Assembly: GCA_023444095.1 (NCBI GenBank)
Contig: JAEZRP010000037.1
Span: 27,645-91,644, forward strand
Direction of reading: 5' to 3'
DNA from: Bacillota bacterium
GTDB lineage: Bacteria; Bacillota; Clostridia; Christensenellales; Aristaeellaceae
Length of the DNA stretch: 64,000 nucleotides
Both the position numbers and the translations under genes were made by a program. The notes below the pieces were generated by a model that had not been told where the DNA came from, ran no database searches, and saw only the letters and a list, made by a program, of their open reading frames with translations. Below are positions 9,419 to 18,193 of this stretch, one piece after another (positions within the stretch are counted from its first letter, which is position 1; each line of letters opens with the position of its first letter).

Positions 9419-9421
9419 ACG

Positions 9422-10480
9422 ATGCGCGTTACGTCCGTGAGGCTCAAAAACTTCAGGAACTACGAGGACTGTTCGTTCGCGCCCTGCGCGGGCGTGACGG
9501 TCTTTATGGGCGACAACGCGCAGGGCAAGACAAACGCGCTCGAGGCGATCTATCTGACGTGCGCGGGGCGCTCGCACCGAACGCGACAGGACCGGGAACT
9601 GATCCGCTGGGGCGCGGAGGCAGCGTCTGTGAAGGTGACGGCGGAGCGGCGCGACGGCTCGCACGAGGTGGAGATCAAGATCCCGGCGGCGGGGCGGCGC
9701 GTGGTCGAGATATCGGGACAGAAGGCGTCGCGCTCAGGTGAGTTGATGGGCCACGTGACGGGGGTTCTGTTCTCGCCGGAAGATTTGACGATGGTAAAGG
9801 ACGGGCCTGGCGAGCGGCGCAGGTTTATTGACATTGCGCTCTCGCAGATCAGGCCGCAATACTACTACGCGCTCCAGCGGTACGCGCGCGCGCTCAAACA
9901 GAGAAACGAACTTCTGCGGGCGCAGTCACATTTGGCGCTGGACGACTTCGACGAGGAGCTTGCGCGCGCGGGCGCGGAGGTCATGCGCCACCGCGCCTGG
10001 TACATCGCCCGGCTGAGCGAGGCGGCGGTGGAGACGCACGCGTGCATCGCCGGAGGCCGGGAACGGCTCTCGCTCGAGTACCGCCCCGGCGCTGGGGACG
10101 ACATGCTCGAAAAACTGCGCGCGAACCGGGCCATGGACCTGCGGCGCATGTCGACCTCGGTCGGCGCGCACCGGGACGACGTCGCGATTCTGGTGGACAA
10201 TTACGACGCGCGCGTCTACGGCTCGCAGGGCCAGCAGCGCACGGCGGCCCTCTCTCTCAGACTCTCGGAGCTTCATGTGATGCGCGACGCGTGCGGCGAA
10301 TGGCCGATTCTGATGCTCGACGACGTGATGAGCGAGCTCGATCCCGCCAGGCGGCGCAGCCTCGTGGACGCCTTGGAGGACGTGCAGACCATCATCACCT
10401 GCACGGACGCGGACGACCTCGCGGGCGCGCGAATCGGGCTGACCTACCGCGTGGAGGCAGCGCGGCTGATACAAGGATAA
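9422..10480 (+). CDS. recF: DNA replication/repair protein RecF
   Basis: SMC-like ATPase that helps load RecA at gapped DNA. The protein begins MRVTSVRLKNFRNY, the classic RecF start, with Walker A GDNAQGKTN near residue 30, a signature around SQGQQRTAALSLRLSE and Walker B PILMLDDVMSELD. The length of 352 residues is normal. An in-frame extension back to 9155 is rejected because it runs out of frame through typA and has no family similarity. recF usually sits between dnaN and gyrB; here it stands behind typA, away from any visible replication-origin genes. Confidence 0.94.
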   Translation: MRVTSVRLKNFRNYEDCSFAPCAGVTVFMGDNAQGKTNALEAIYLTCAGRSHRTRQDRELIRWGAEAASVKVTAERRDGSHEVEIKIPAAGRRVVEISGQKASRSGELMGHVTGVLFSPEDLTMVKDGPGERRRFIDIALSQIRPQYYYALQRYARALKQRNELLRAQSHLALDDFDEELARAGAEVMRHRAWYIARLSEAAVETHACIAGGRERLSLEYRPGAGDDMLEKLRANRAMDLRRMSTSVGAHRDDVAILVDNYDARVYGSQGQQRTAALSLRLSELHVMRDACGEWPILMLDDVMSELDPARRRSLVDALEDVQTIITCTDADDLAGARIGLTYRVEAARLIQG

Positions 10481-10485
10481 AAAAA

Positions 10486-10514
10486 CCGGGCGTCAGACGG
10501 CGTCCGGCTTTTTT
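10486..10514. terminator. Bidirectional terminator between recF and a DMT exporter
   Basis: A 9-bp stem (CCGGGCGTC, loop AGAC, GGCGTCCGG, two G-U pairs) at 10486-10507 is flanked by an A tract on the left and a T tract on the right, so it can end transcription from both convergent genes. It overlaps the stop codon of the minus-strand gene. Confidence 0.85.
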
Positions 10515-11332
10515 GCGCCCCGCGCGGTCACGGAGTAGACGGTGACGGTCAGAAGAACGAGCGCTGCGCCCGCGACGGCCAGCGGCCCCGGCTTCTCGCC
10601 GAGAAAGAGGAAGACCCAGATCGGATTCAGCACCGGCTCGATGTTCGAGGCGATGGCGGCGGTCATGGGCGAGGTGTGCCGCATGCCGACGGCGATGAAC
10701 AGATAGCCGCCGGCGAGGCAGAGCCCGAGACCGAGAAACGCGAGGGCGTTTGATAAGGTGAACGTCGCGCCGGGATCGCCGATGGCGAAGAACGAGAGCG
10801 GCATGCACAGGGAAACCCCGAGGAGGGCGTACTCCCGCGGGTCCGTATCCTTCATGCGCGCGCACAGGAAGACGAACGAATAAGTAAAGCCCGAGAGGAG
10901 CGCGAGCGCGTCGCCGAGCAGGTTCCCGCCGCCGATCGAATCGGCGGAGCAGAGGAACACGCCCGCGAGCACGAAAACCGTGGTGACGACGTCGCGCCGG
11001 ACGGGCTTCTGATGGTAGATCAGCCAGACGAGCAGGATCACGAACACGGGCATCGCGTACTGGAGCACGATCGCGTTCGCGGCGGTCGTCAGCTTGTTCG
11101 CCGCCATGAAAAGGATGGATGTCACGGACACGCACAGCGCGCCAAGCAAATTCCCGCGCGAAAGCCGCACCCGGAACCCGCGCCGAAAGAGGACCATGAC
11201 AAGGGCCGCGATGATCGCCCGCATGCCCGTAGTGGCGAGGGGAGACCAGGTCACGCTCTTTCCGAATACACCCGCGCCGCTCCAGCAGGCCGCCGCAAGC
11301 GCGACGAAGAGCGGACCCGTGTTCTTCCGCAT
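10493..11332 (-). CDS. DMT superfamily (EamA-type) transporter
   Basis: Predicted ten-helix drug/metabolite exporter made of two EamA repeats, 279 residues. The start MRKNTGPLFVALAAACWSG is chosen because a promoter lies directly upstream, between this ATG and a longer in-frame possibility, so the longer reading (to 11479) would lie upstream of the transcript. Substrate unknown. A second, differently diverged EamA protein is encoded divergently next door. Confidence 0.85.
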   Translation of the reverse strand: MRKNTGPLFVALAAACWSGAGVFGKSVTWSPLATTGMRAIIAALVMVLFRRGFRVRLSRGNLLGALCVSVTSILFMAANKLTTAANAIVLQYAMPVFVILLVWLIYHQKPVRRDVVTTVFVLAGVFLCSADSIGGGNLLGDALALLSGFTYSFVFLCARMKDTDPREYALLGVSLCMPLSFFAIGDPGATFTLSNALAFLGLGLCLAGGYLFIAVGMRHTSPMTAAIASNIEPVLNPIWVFLFLGEKPGPLAVAGAALVLLTVTVYSVTARGAKKPDAV

Positions 11333-11351
11333 ATGTATCACATCCCGCAGG

Positions 11352-11380
11352 ATTATACCGGGTTCACAGGCGCGTGTCAA
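11352..11380 (-). promoter_or_regulatory. Consensus promoter of the minus-strand DMT gene
   Basis: Read on the minus strand: TTGACA (11380-11375), 17-bp spacer, TATAAT (11357-11352). Both hexamers are perfect. Transcription should begin near 11345, leaving a leader of only about a dozen bases before the ATG at 11332. Confidence 0.88.
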
Positions 11381-11480
11381 TCGAATTTTTACGCGCCGGG
11401 CGCCTGCGGGTTTGCAGCGTTTTGGGAGGATCATTCCACCATCCGGGAACGCGCAAAGGCTGTACTTCGCGCCGCCCATA

Positions 11481-11489
11481 TGATATACT
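11481..11489 (+). promoter_or_regulatory. Extended -10 promoter for the EamA-tetR pair
   Basis: TG followed by one base and TATACT forms an extended -10 at 11481-11489. The -35 region 17 bp upstream (TGTACT) is weak, as is usual for extended -10 promoters. Confidence 0.5.
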
Positions 11490-11577
11490 TCCCTTGATCA
11501 TGCGACCGAAGCGGCAGACGCGGATCGGCAGACGTCGTAGGCGCATGCGGACGGTGCCCTCAAATACTTCCGAGGGG

Positions 11578-12504
11578 ATGACGCGCTTGAAAAGGAAGGA
11601 CAGCTTTCATCCCTACGCGATGACCACGATCCTCTTCTGGTCGCTGGCCTACGTGCTGACGCGGCGCGTTCTGCGCGACTATTCGGCGCTCTCTCTGGGC
11701 TTTCTGCGCTATTTCTTCGCGTCCCTTTCGATGCTGGTTTGGGTGCTTTCGACCGGGATGAAGCGCCCGAGGCGCGCCGACATGAAGTGGTTTCTGCTCG
11801 CGGGCGCGGTCGGCTTCTTTTTTTACATGATCGCCTTCAACAAGGGCTGCGAGACGGTGACCGCGGCGACGGGCAGCGTCATCATCGCCGTCGTCCCGGT
11901 GCTCACCGCGCTCATGGCGCGGCTGGTCTTCGGGGAAAGGCTCCTGATGCGCCAATGGGCGGCCATCGCGATCGAGTTTTCGGGCGTGCTCATACTGACC
12001 ATGATGGATGGCGCGTTTTCCGTCAACCGCGGACTTCTCTGGCTCATCCTGGCGGCGCTCGCGCTGAGCGTCTACAATCTCCTGCAGCGCAGGCTGACGA
12101 GGACGTATGGCGGGCTCGAGGTCTCGGCCTTTTCCATCTTCGCGGGAACCGCGATGCTCGCCGCGTTCCTTCCGAAATCCGTCGGCGAGATGCGCGCCGC
12201 ACCGCCCGTTGACCTATTGTACATCGCGATTCTGGGCATTTTCTCGAGCGCGGTCGCCTACGCGGCGTGGGCGCAGGCCTTCCGGAAGGCGGACAAGGCG
12301 TCCTCCGTCAGCAACTACATGTTCGTCACGCCGTTTTTGACGAGCCTCATGGGTTACGTCTTTCTGGGCGAACGGCTGGACGCGCCGACGATTCTGGGCG
12401 GCGCGGTGATCCTTACGGGCGTCCTTCTGTTCAACTTCGGCGGACGGCGCGCCGCGCGCGATGTGCGGCAGACGGAAATCGGCGGCGGGGAGGGAACCCG
12501 ATGA
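11578..12504 (+). CDS. DMT superfamily (EamA-type) transporter
   Basis: Ten-helix EamA exporter, about 308 residues, with two repeats; the GAVILTGVLLFNFGG end is typical. The start is uncertain. The ATG at 11578 abuts the purine-rich GAGGGG at 11572-11577, which is too close. A TTG at 11587 sits nine bases behind it and may be the true start, giving LKRKDSFHPYAM. Longer readings have arginine-rich N-termini with no family match. Its TGA overlaps the ATG of a TetR gene, so the regulator probably controls this exporter. Confidence 0.83.
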   Translation: MTRLKRKDSFHPYAMTTILFWSLAYVLTRRVLRDYSALSLGFLRYFFASLSMLVWVLSTGMKRPRRADMKWFLLAGAVGFFFYMIAFNKGCETVTAATGSVIIAVVPVLTALMARLVFGERLLMRQWAAIAIEFSGVLILTMMDGAFSVNRGLLWLILAALALSVYNLLQRRLTRTYGGLEVSAFSIFAGTAMLAAFLPKSVGEMRAAPPVDLLYIAILGIFSSAVAYAAWAQAFRKADKASSVSNYMFVTPFLTSLMGYVFLGERLDAPTILGGAVILTGVLLFNFGGRRAARDVRQTEIGGGEGTR

Positions 12505-13085
12505 ACGCGAAAAAGGGACAGACGAAGCGAAAGATCGTTTCCGCGGCCTGGCGGCTTTTCTACGAGCAGGGGTACGAGAACACGACGGTCGACGAGATCG
12601 TGGAGCGTTCCGGCACCTCGAAGGGCTCGTTTTACCATTACTTCGAGGGCAAGGACGCGCTCCTTTCCTCGCTGTCGATCCTGTTCGACGAAAAGTACGA
12701 GGAACTGATGGTCGGACTCGATCCCGCGATGCACAGTTTCGACAAGCTCATGTACCTAAATGCCGAGCTCTTCAAGGAGATCGAGCGCACGGTACCGCTG
12801 GAGTTGCTCGCGCGGATGTACTCGACCCAACTCGTGACGCGCGGCGACGTGCACCTTCTCGACCACACCAGGGTCTACTACAAGCTGCTCCGCCGGATCG
12901 TGACCGAGGGGCAGGAGCGCGGCGAAATTCAGAAGGACATGGCGGTCAATGAGATCACGAAGATCTACGCCCTGTGCGAGCGCGGCCTTCTCTACGACTG
13001 GTGCATCTGCGGCGGGGAGTATTCGCTCGCCGATTACGCGGCGCGCATGATGCCGATGTTTCTTAATTCGTTTCGGTTTTCATAA
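12501..13085 (+). CDS. TetR/AcrR family transcriptional regulator
   Basis: Ligand-responsive repressor of 194 residues. The N-terminal helix-turn-helix is clear: residues 8-55 include IVSAAWRLFYEQGYENTTV and SGTSKGSFYHYFEGKDALL, both textbook TetR. The C-terminal ligand domain is not assignable to a compound. The ATGA overlap with the upstream EamA gene fixes the start and suggests autoregulated control of the exporter. Confidence 0.92.
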   Translation: MNAKKGQTKRKIVSAAWRLFYEQGYENTTVDEIVERSGTSKGSFYHYFEGKDALLSSLSILFDEKYEELMVGLDPAMHSFDKLMYLNAELFKEIERTVPLELLARMYSTQLVTRGDVHLLDHTRVYYKLLRRIVTEGQERGEIQKDMAVNEITKIYALCERGLLYDWCICGGEYSLADYAARMMPMFLNSFRFS

Positions 13086-13156
13086 AATTGTAAGACTGAT
13101 TCTGCTTCAAAGTACAGCTCCAGAACCATGATATTAAAGGGAAATACACCTCTTAT

Positions 13157-13184
13157 GCGGAACAAAGTTCAGACTTCGTTCTGC
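13157..13184 (+). other. Hairpin upstream of the symporter promoter
   Basis: A 12-bp stem with one mismatch and a TCAG loop (13157-13168 with 13173-13184) lies between tetR and the next promoter, immediately before its -35 box. There is no T tract, so it is a poor terminator. It may be an operator or an RNA-end stabiliser. Confidence 0.45.
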
Positions 13185-13185
13185 A

Positions 13186-13214
13186 TTGTGGTCTACTCCG
13201 CGATGTGTTAAAAT
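13186..13214 (+). promoter_or_regulatory. Promoter of the sodium/solute symporter gene
   Basis: TTGTGG at 13186-13191, a 17-bp spacer and TAAAAT at 13209-13214, 29 bp before the ATG. Confidence 0.6.
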
Positions 13215-13243
13215 CAGATTCACTACAAGAGCGGAGGGGTTTT

Positions 13244-14791
13244 ATGAACTGGTCTCTCGTTTGCATGCTAATTTCAATCTGCCTATACCTCGCGCTGATG
13301 GTCCTGGTGGGCATCGTCATGACGAAGCGGAACCGCAACGCGGGCGACTTTTACCTCGGCGGGCGGCAGCTCGGGCCGATCGTGACCGCGATGAGCGCGG
13401 AGGCATCCGACATGAGCTCGTGGCTGATGATGGGCCTGCCGGGCGTCGCGTACTTCACGGGCCTCGCGGACGTAACGTGGACGGCGATCGGACTCGCGAT
13501 CGGAACGTACCTGAACTGGCTGCTCGTCGCGCGCAGGCTCAGACGCTACAGCGAGCTGACCAACTCCATCACCGTGCCGGATTTCTTCAAAAACCGCTTC
13601 CACGATAGCGGGAGGTCGCTCGTCGGCATCGCGGCGGTCATCATCATCGTGTTCTTCGTACCCTACACAGCCTCCGGCTTCGCGGCCTGCGGCAAGCTCT
13701 TCTCCAGCCTTCTGGGCGTGAACTACGTCCCGGCGATGCTCCTCTCGGCGGTCATCATCGTGGCCTATACGACCTTGGGCGGCTTCCTCGCGGCCAGCAC
13801 GACTGACCTCATCCAGTCGGTCGTCATGACGATCGCGATCCTCTCGGTGGTCATATTCGGCGTGTCCGTCGCGGGTGGCGTCGACCGGGTGGTCGAGAAC
13901 GCGCGCGGAGTCGCGGGATATCTGACCCTGAACCGTGCCGCGAACATCGCGACCGGGGAGTCCTCGCCCTACACCTTTCTGACTGTCATTTCGACGATGG
14001 CTTGGGGCCTCGGCTACTTCGGCATGCCGCACATCCTTCTGCGCTTCATGGCCATCCGGGACGAGCGGAAGATCAAGCTCTCTAGGCGGATCGCGACCGT
14101 GTGGGTGGTGATCTCCATGGCCGCCGCCGTCCTGATCGGCGTCATCGGTTACGCGGTCAGCGCTGCGGGCTCGATCGAGCTCTTCGGCTCCGCCGCCGCC
14201 GCCGAGAAGGTGGTCATCGCGATCTCCGACCTGATGAGCACTTATTCCGTGCCGCTGGCGCTCCTCGCGGGGCTCATTCTCGCGGGCATCCTTGCCTGCA
14301 CCATGTCCACCGCGGACTCGCAGCTTCTGGCCGCGGCGTCGAGCGTCTCCGAGAACCTGATGGACTCCGTCATGGGCATCAAGCTCTCCCCCAAGTTCAA
14401 GATCATTGTCGCGCGCGCAACGGTCGTCGCCGTTTCAGCCGTCGGCGTGCTTCTCGCCTTGGATTCCACCAGCTCGGTCTTTCGGATCGTGTCCTTCGCT
14501 TGGGCGGGCTTTGGCGCGGCCTTCGGTCCCGTGATGCTCATGTCCCTGTTCTGGCGGCGCATGAACAAGGCTGGCGCGCTGGCGGGAATGATCGTCGGCG
14601 GGTCGATGGTCTTTATCTGGAAGTACGTCGTCGCCCCGTTCGGTTCGTCCGCTGGCATCAAGGCGCTCACCGTCTACGAGCTCCTACCCGCCTTCCTCCT
14701 TTCCCTTGCCGCCATCCTCATCGCGAGCCTCGTCACCAGGGCGCCCGCCCGCGAAGTCGTCGCGGAGTTCGACCGGGCGGCGGGAGATTGA
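13244..14791 (+). CDS. putP: Sodium/proline-type symporter (SSS family, PutP-like)
   Basis: Membrane symporter of 515 residues with about 13 hydrophobic segments. The PutP-type N-terminus (DFYLGGRQLGPIVTAMSAEASDMSSWLMMGLPG) holds the residues expected near the Na+ and substrate sites, and TMSTADSQLLAAASS is the conserved helix-8 segment. Proline is the most likely substrate by similarity, but related carriers take pantothenate or other acids. The ATG at 13244 has a GGAGGGG site four bases upstream; an in-frame ATG at 13205 lies upstream of the expected transcript start. Confidence 0.88.
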   Translation: MNWSLVCMLISICLYLALMVLVGIVMTKRNRNAGDFYLGGRQLGPIVTAMSAEASDMSSWLMMGLPGVAYFTGLADVTWTAIGLAIGTYLNWLLVARRLRRYSELTNSITVPDFFKNRFHDSGRSLVGIAAVIIIVFFVPYTASGFAACGKLFSSLLGVNYVPAMLLSAVIIVAYTTLGGFLAASTTDLIQSVVMTIAILSVVIFGVSVAGGVDRVVENARGVAGYLTLNRAANIATGESSPYTFLTVISTMAWGLGYFGMPHILLRFMAIRDERKIKLSRRIATVWVVISMAAAVLIGVIGYAVSAAGSIELFGSAAAAEKVVIAISDLMSTYSVPLALLAGLILAGILACTMSTADSQLLAAASSVSENLMDSVMGIKLSPKFKIIVARATVVAVSAVGVLLALDSTSSVFRIVSFAWAGFGAAFGPVMLMSLFWRRMNKAGALAGMIVGGSMVFIWKYVVAPFGSSAGIKALTVYELLPAFLLSLAAILIASLVTRAPAREVVAEFDRAAGD

Positions 14792-14812
14792 CACAAGGGA
14801 CTCCATGTGTAA

Positions 14813-14842
14813 GGCCCGGAGGTACTGCCTCCGGGCCCCGTC
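14813..14842. terminator. Terminator between putP and pgi
   Basis: A perfect 10-bp stem GGCCCGGAGG / CCTCCGGGCC with a 5-base loop (14813-14837) is followed on the plus strand by a TCTTTTC tract. It sits between convergent genes and could also slow minus-strand transcription. Confidence 0.8.
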
Positions 14843-14845
14843 TTT

Positions 14846-16246
14846 TCAGAACGTAAACTCAGCCTTCGGCGCGGGCCGGGACTTCATTTCCTCGCGCTTG
14901 GCGGTATGAAGCTCGGACTCGTAGCCCATGACGGCGTAGGCGGCAATCTTGGACTCCTCGACGCCGGGCTGGTTGAAGGTATCGATGCCAAGAAGCGCGC
15001 CCGCGTAGGCGGTGACGAGCTCGAAGAAGTAGAGAAGCTGGCCGACGGTGGAGGCGTTGACCTCCGGCAGCGTGATCGTCTGGCTCATGCGCCCGGAGCG
15101 GTACAGCGCGTACTCGGTGCCCGCGCGCTCGGCCTCGATGAGCTGGTTATGGCTCTTTCCGCCCAGAAACGCGATGGTCGGGATGTCGTCGCAGCCGTGA
15201 GGGATGGGCGTCTCGGCGCGGAAACTCTCGACTTTGAGGAAGGTGAGCGCCTTGTCGTAGGGGCCCTCGGTGTAGAGCTGGAGCTGAGAGTGCTGGTCGG
15301 TGACGCCGAGGGTCTTGATGGGCGTCTGGCCGACGTTGCAGGGCTTGCCGTCCAGGGTCACGTTCTTGCCGAGGGACTCCGCCCAGAGCTGCGCGTACCA
15401 GTCGGCCATGAGCTTGAGGGAATCCGCATAGGGCATCATGACTGACATGTTCACGCCCATCTCCATGCACAGGACCATCAGCCCGGCGCTCATGAGCGCG
15501 GGGTTTTCGTATGCGTCGGCGGAGCTGCACCACTCGTCCATGAGCCGAGCGCCCGCGATCAGCCCGCGGATGTCGATGCCCGTAACCGCCGCGGCGATGA
15601 GGCCGACGGGGCAGAGCTCGGAGAAGCGGCCGCCCACGCTCTCCGGAATATAGAAAGTCTCGTAATCCTCGCGCTTCGCGATCTTGATGAGGTACCCCTT
15701 CGACTCGGAGGTCGTGATGATGATGTGCTTTTTGTAATCGTCGCCGACCTCTTTTTTGAGCGCGTCGAGGATGATGAGGTACTGGCTCATGGTCTCGGCA
15801 GTGCCGCCGGACTTGGTGATGACGTTGAAGCAGGTCTTTTTCAGATCGATCACGTCGAGGAGCGCCGCCATGCGCTCGGGATCGATGTTATCCTCGATGT
15901 AGAGTCGGGGGCCGCCGCGCTTCTCTGCGGGCAGCTCGTTATAGTGCAGGTGATTGAGCGCCTGCTGGACCGCCGCCGGGCCGAGCGCCGAGCCGCCGAT
16001 GCCGAGAACCACGAAGGCGTCGAACGCGCCGCGCACGCGCGCCGCCGTCTTTTCGATGGCCCGGACGATCTCGTCCTGATTATAGGGAAGGTCCATCCAG
16101 CCCTGCATGCCCTTGCCGCGCCCGGCTTCGACCGCCGCGTGAGCATTCCGGAGCGCCGGAAGCATCTCGTCGAGCTTCGCGCGCGGGATGGCGTGCTCGC
16201 CCGTGAATTCCATAAACATGGGATTGAAATCAAACTTGATCTTCAT
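14846..16246 (-). CDS. pgi: Glucose-6-phosphate isomerase
   Basis: Glycolytic enzyme interconverting glucose-6-phosphate and fructose-6-phosphate. It has the sugar-isomerase features FVVLGIGGSALGP, NVITKSGGTAETMSQ and GGRFSELCPVG, and DQHSQLQLYTEGP near the C-terminus. The length is about 466 residues, close to the Gram-positive form. Two starts are possible: an ATG at 16258 sits only one base after GGAGG, while the ATG at 16246 is 13 bases after it and gives MKIKFDFNP. The second is preferred. A TATAAT-like -10 lies at 16281-16286 without a clear -35. Confidence 0.95.
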   Translation of the reverse strand: MKIKFDFNPMFMEFTGEHAIPRAKLDEMLPALRNAHAAVEAGRGKGMQGWMDLPYNQDEIVRAIEKTAARVRGAFDAFVVLGIGGSALGPAAVQQALNHLHYNELPAEKRGGPRLYIEDNIDPERMAALLDVIDLKKTCFNVITKSGGTAETMSQYLIILDALKKEVGDDYKKHIIITTSESKGYLIKIAKREDYETFYIPESVGGRFSELCPVGLIAAAVTGIDIRGLIAGARLMDEWCSSADAYENPALMSAGLMVLCMEMGVNMSVMMPYADSLKLMADWYAQLWAESLGKNVTLDGKPCNVGQTPIKTLGVTDQHSQLQLYTEGPYDKALTFLKVESFRAETPIPHGCDDIPTIAFLGGKSHNQLIEAERAGTEYALYRSGRMSQTITLPEVNASTVGQLLYFFELVTAYAGALLGIDTFNQPGVEESKIAAYAVMGYESELHTAKREEMKSRPAPKAEFTF

Positions 16247-16333
16247 ATTGACCGTCATTCCTCCATTCTGTTGCGTGACAATTATATCCTTCCGATGTAA
16301 AGAGGCGATTAATCCCGCTTACAGATATTGCAT

Positions 16334-16362
16334 TTGCACACAAACCCCGCGCATGCGATAAT
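16334..16362 (+). promoter_or_regulatory. Promoter of the DUF3810-like gene
   Basis: TTGCAC at 16334-16339, 17 bp, GATAAT at 16357-16362; the ATG follows at 16393 behind a GGGGTG site. Confidence 0.55.
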
Positions 16363-16392
16363 ATTGCTATCACAAAAGCGGGGTGAATCACC

Positions 16393-17211
16393 ATGCGCGG
16401 ATGGGGGAAGGCGTTCTTTTTGACGGGCCTTTTCATGCTCGCCCTGCTCTTCTCCCCCGCGCTCGCAAAGCTTATCGGCGGGGCTGTTTCCGTGCCGGCG
16501 CTGCGCGCGCTCGCGGGCCTCTCCGGCAAAATCGTCTATCCTGCGCTGGGGCTGCTCCTTGCGTTTGTCATCGCGCTCGCCTGCCTTTTCAGACCGCGCG
16601 TCCTCTCCGCCGCGCTCGCGCTACTCGTTCTGTTTAGCGTGCTTTGGTATCCGCTCTGCCTGACGGGGCCAGCCCAGGCGGAAACGGCGGACACGGACGC
16701 GGTATTCCGGCTGTGCGCCGAGCTCGTCTCCGAATTAAACCAAGGCGGCCGCCAGACGATCTCCGTCCAGGAGGCGCTGGTGCTCTCGAGGGACGTCATG
16801 CGTGCGCCCGCCGCCGCGAAGGCGGTGCGGTACCCCGAATGGATGCGCGCGCTCCGCGTCGCGGGCATGTTCATCCCCTTTACGGGCGAGGCGCTCGTGG
16901 ATGCCACGCGCAGCCCGGTCGCAATCCCCTTCACCGCCGCGCACGAGCTTGCCCACATGCTGGGCATCGCGGACGAGGCGGAGGCGAATTTCGTCGCCTA
17001 TGAAAACTGCGTCGCTTACGGCGGCGCGTTCGCGTATTCCGCACGGTTGTGGGTGTTGAGGTACGCGCTCACAAGAGTGGAGAACCCCGGCGAGGTCGTG
17101 CGCGCGCTCGACGAGGGCATCAAGAGCGACCTCTCCGCCATCCCCTCCGTCACGGGTGTGGACGGCGACTACGGAAACGTGATCGACATGATCGCCGCGG
17201 GCGTTTTCTAA
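16393..17211 (+). CDS. Membrane zinc metalloprotease-like protein (DUF3810 type)
   Basis: A 272-residue protein with three hydrophobic segments in the first 100 residues and a soluble C-terminal domain. The domain carries a zincin signature HELAHMLG (about residues 184-191), followed by EAEANFVAY, where the glutamate is a plausible third zinc ligand. This layout fits the DUF3810 family of putative metallopeptidases, whose substrate is unknown. It has its own promoter and stands alone between convergent genes. Confidence 0.8.
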   Translation: MRGWGKAFFLTGLFMLALLFSPALAKLIGGAVSVPALRALAGLSGKIVYPALGLLLAFVIALACLFRPRVLSAALALLVLFSVLWYPLCLTGPAQAETADTDAVFRLCAELVSELNQGGRQTISVQEALVLSRDVMRAPAAAKAVRYPEWMRALRVAGMFIPFTGEALVDATRSPVAIPFTAAHELAHMLGIADEAEANFVAYENCVAYGGAFAYSARLWVLRYALTRVENPGEVVRALDEGIKSDLSAIPSVTGVDGDYGNVIDMIAAGVF

Positions 17212-17323
17212 GTTTACAAAATCAGTCAGCCGCGATGGAACCCGTGCGACGGATGCCGATCTTCTTGAGAATCGGCGACAGTCCCGCGAGGAGTGCCGAG
17301 CCGTGGTCTTCGCCATGTTTTTT

Positions 17324-17818
17324 TCACAGATCACAAACCATGATGAACTCCTCTTCCGTTTCCCGGACGGTCCGGAAGCCGACCTTTTCGTATAGCCGGA
17401 CGGCGTAGTTGTCCTTCTGGACGGAGAGCGACGCGCGGGGATACCCCTTCTCCCGCAGAAGCGCAAGCATGGCGCGCATGAGCGCGGTGCCGATTCCCGC
17501 GCCACGACAGGGCTTTCGAAGCGCGATGGCGAATTCAGGCGTCTTTTCGTCGATGTTTCCAAAACCCTTCACCGCACCAGCGATGACGCGCGTCCAGACC
17601 GCGCCCACGATTTTTCCTTCGACCTGCGCGACGAGGCAGAAATCATCCTTCCTCCCGAAATCCTCGTAGCACGCCCGGAGCTGGGGATCATCGAGCACGC
17701 TGCGCGGCAGGAGGTTCGTCTCGTCGCGCTGGAAGATCGCCTCGTAGGTAAAGTCCCGCAGGAGCGGGTATTCCTGTTTTCTCAATTCCCGAATCAGAAA
17801 TTCCAATGAGATCTTCAC
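17324..17818 (-). CDS. GNAT family N-acetyltransferase
   Basis: Acetyl-CoA dependent N-acyltransferase of about 164 residues. The acetyl-CoA loop reads RKPCRGAGIGTALMRAML and the C-terminal NYAVRLYEKVGFRTVRE is the usual GNAT ending. Substrate unknown. The start is unclear: the GTG at 17818 lies directly after the T tract of a terminator and has no Shine-Dalgarno. Internal TTG/CTG codons a few residues later are alternatives. Confidence 0.8.
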   Translation of the reverse strand: MKISLEFLIRELRKQEYPLLRDFTYEAIFQRDETNLLPRSVLDDPQLRACYEDFGRKDDFCLVAQVEGKIVGAVWTRVIAGAVKGFGNIDEKTPEFAIALRKPCRGAGIGTALMRAMLALLREKGYPRASLSVQKDNYAVRLYEKVGFRTVRETEEEFIMVCDL

Positions 17819-17823
17819 AAAAA

Positions 17824-17853
17824 GGGAGCCGCGAAGGCTCCCGTTTTTTAGTC
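17824..17853. terminator. Terminator between the cupin and GNAT genes
   Basis: A stem GGGAGCC, loop of five, GGCTCCC is flanked by A and T tracts on both sides, so it works in either direction. It ends the VOC-cupin transcript and sits six bases from the GNAT start codon. Confidence 0.85.
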
Positions 17854-18189
17854 CAGCACGATCGCCGCGACGAACACCAGATCCTCGCCTCCTGTATTCT
17901 CAACGGAGTGACCGTGGCCGCTCGGCGTCGACATGCAGTCGCCCGCCTTCACATCCACAGGTTCGCCGTCGTCCATCACGCGGCCCGCGCCCTTGACGAA
18001 GTAGAAAAGCTCCGTCTCCCCCTCGTGCACGTGGTAGCCGATGGAGCTTCCGGGCGCGAGGGTGATCTGTGAAAAAAGCCGCATCTTTCCGGGGAGTTCC
18101 TGCGAGAGCGCCGTGAGGCGCGCGCTGCCCGTCCCGCCGCGCATCTTTTCGCGGGTTTCGGACTTCATGTCCCTTCCGAACGTCACCAT
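17848..18189 (-). CDS. Small cupin domain protein
   Basis: A single-domain cupin of 113 residues. Motif 1 has GYHVHEGETELFYFVKG with metal-binding histidines and a glutamate; motif 2 has DCMSTPSGHGHSVENTG with the last histidine. Function is unknown; such proteins bind a metal and a small molecule, or act as isomerases or dioxygenases. It starts four bases after the VOC gene stop, forming a two-gene unit. Confidence 0.82.
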   Translation of the reverse strand: MVTFGRDMKSETREKMRGGTGSARLTALSQELPGKMRLFSQITLAPGSSIGYHVHEGETELFYFVKGAGRVMDDGEPVDVKAGDCMSTPSGHGHSVENTGGEDLVFVAAIVLD

Positions 18190-18193
18190 GACA

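Noticed and set aside
9155..9421. Longer RecF starting within typA
   Set aside because: The extra 89 residues are translated out of frame from typA and do not resemble RecF; the ATG at 9422 gives the classic N-terminus.
17212..17323. Possible gene remnant between the DUF3810-like gene and the GNAT gene
   Set aside because: Only a GCCGAT/ATCGGC hairpin near 17252-17273 is visible; no frame gives a recognisable family segment.
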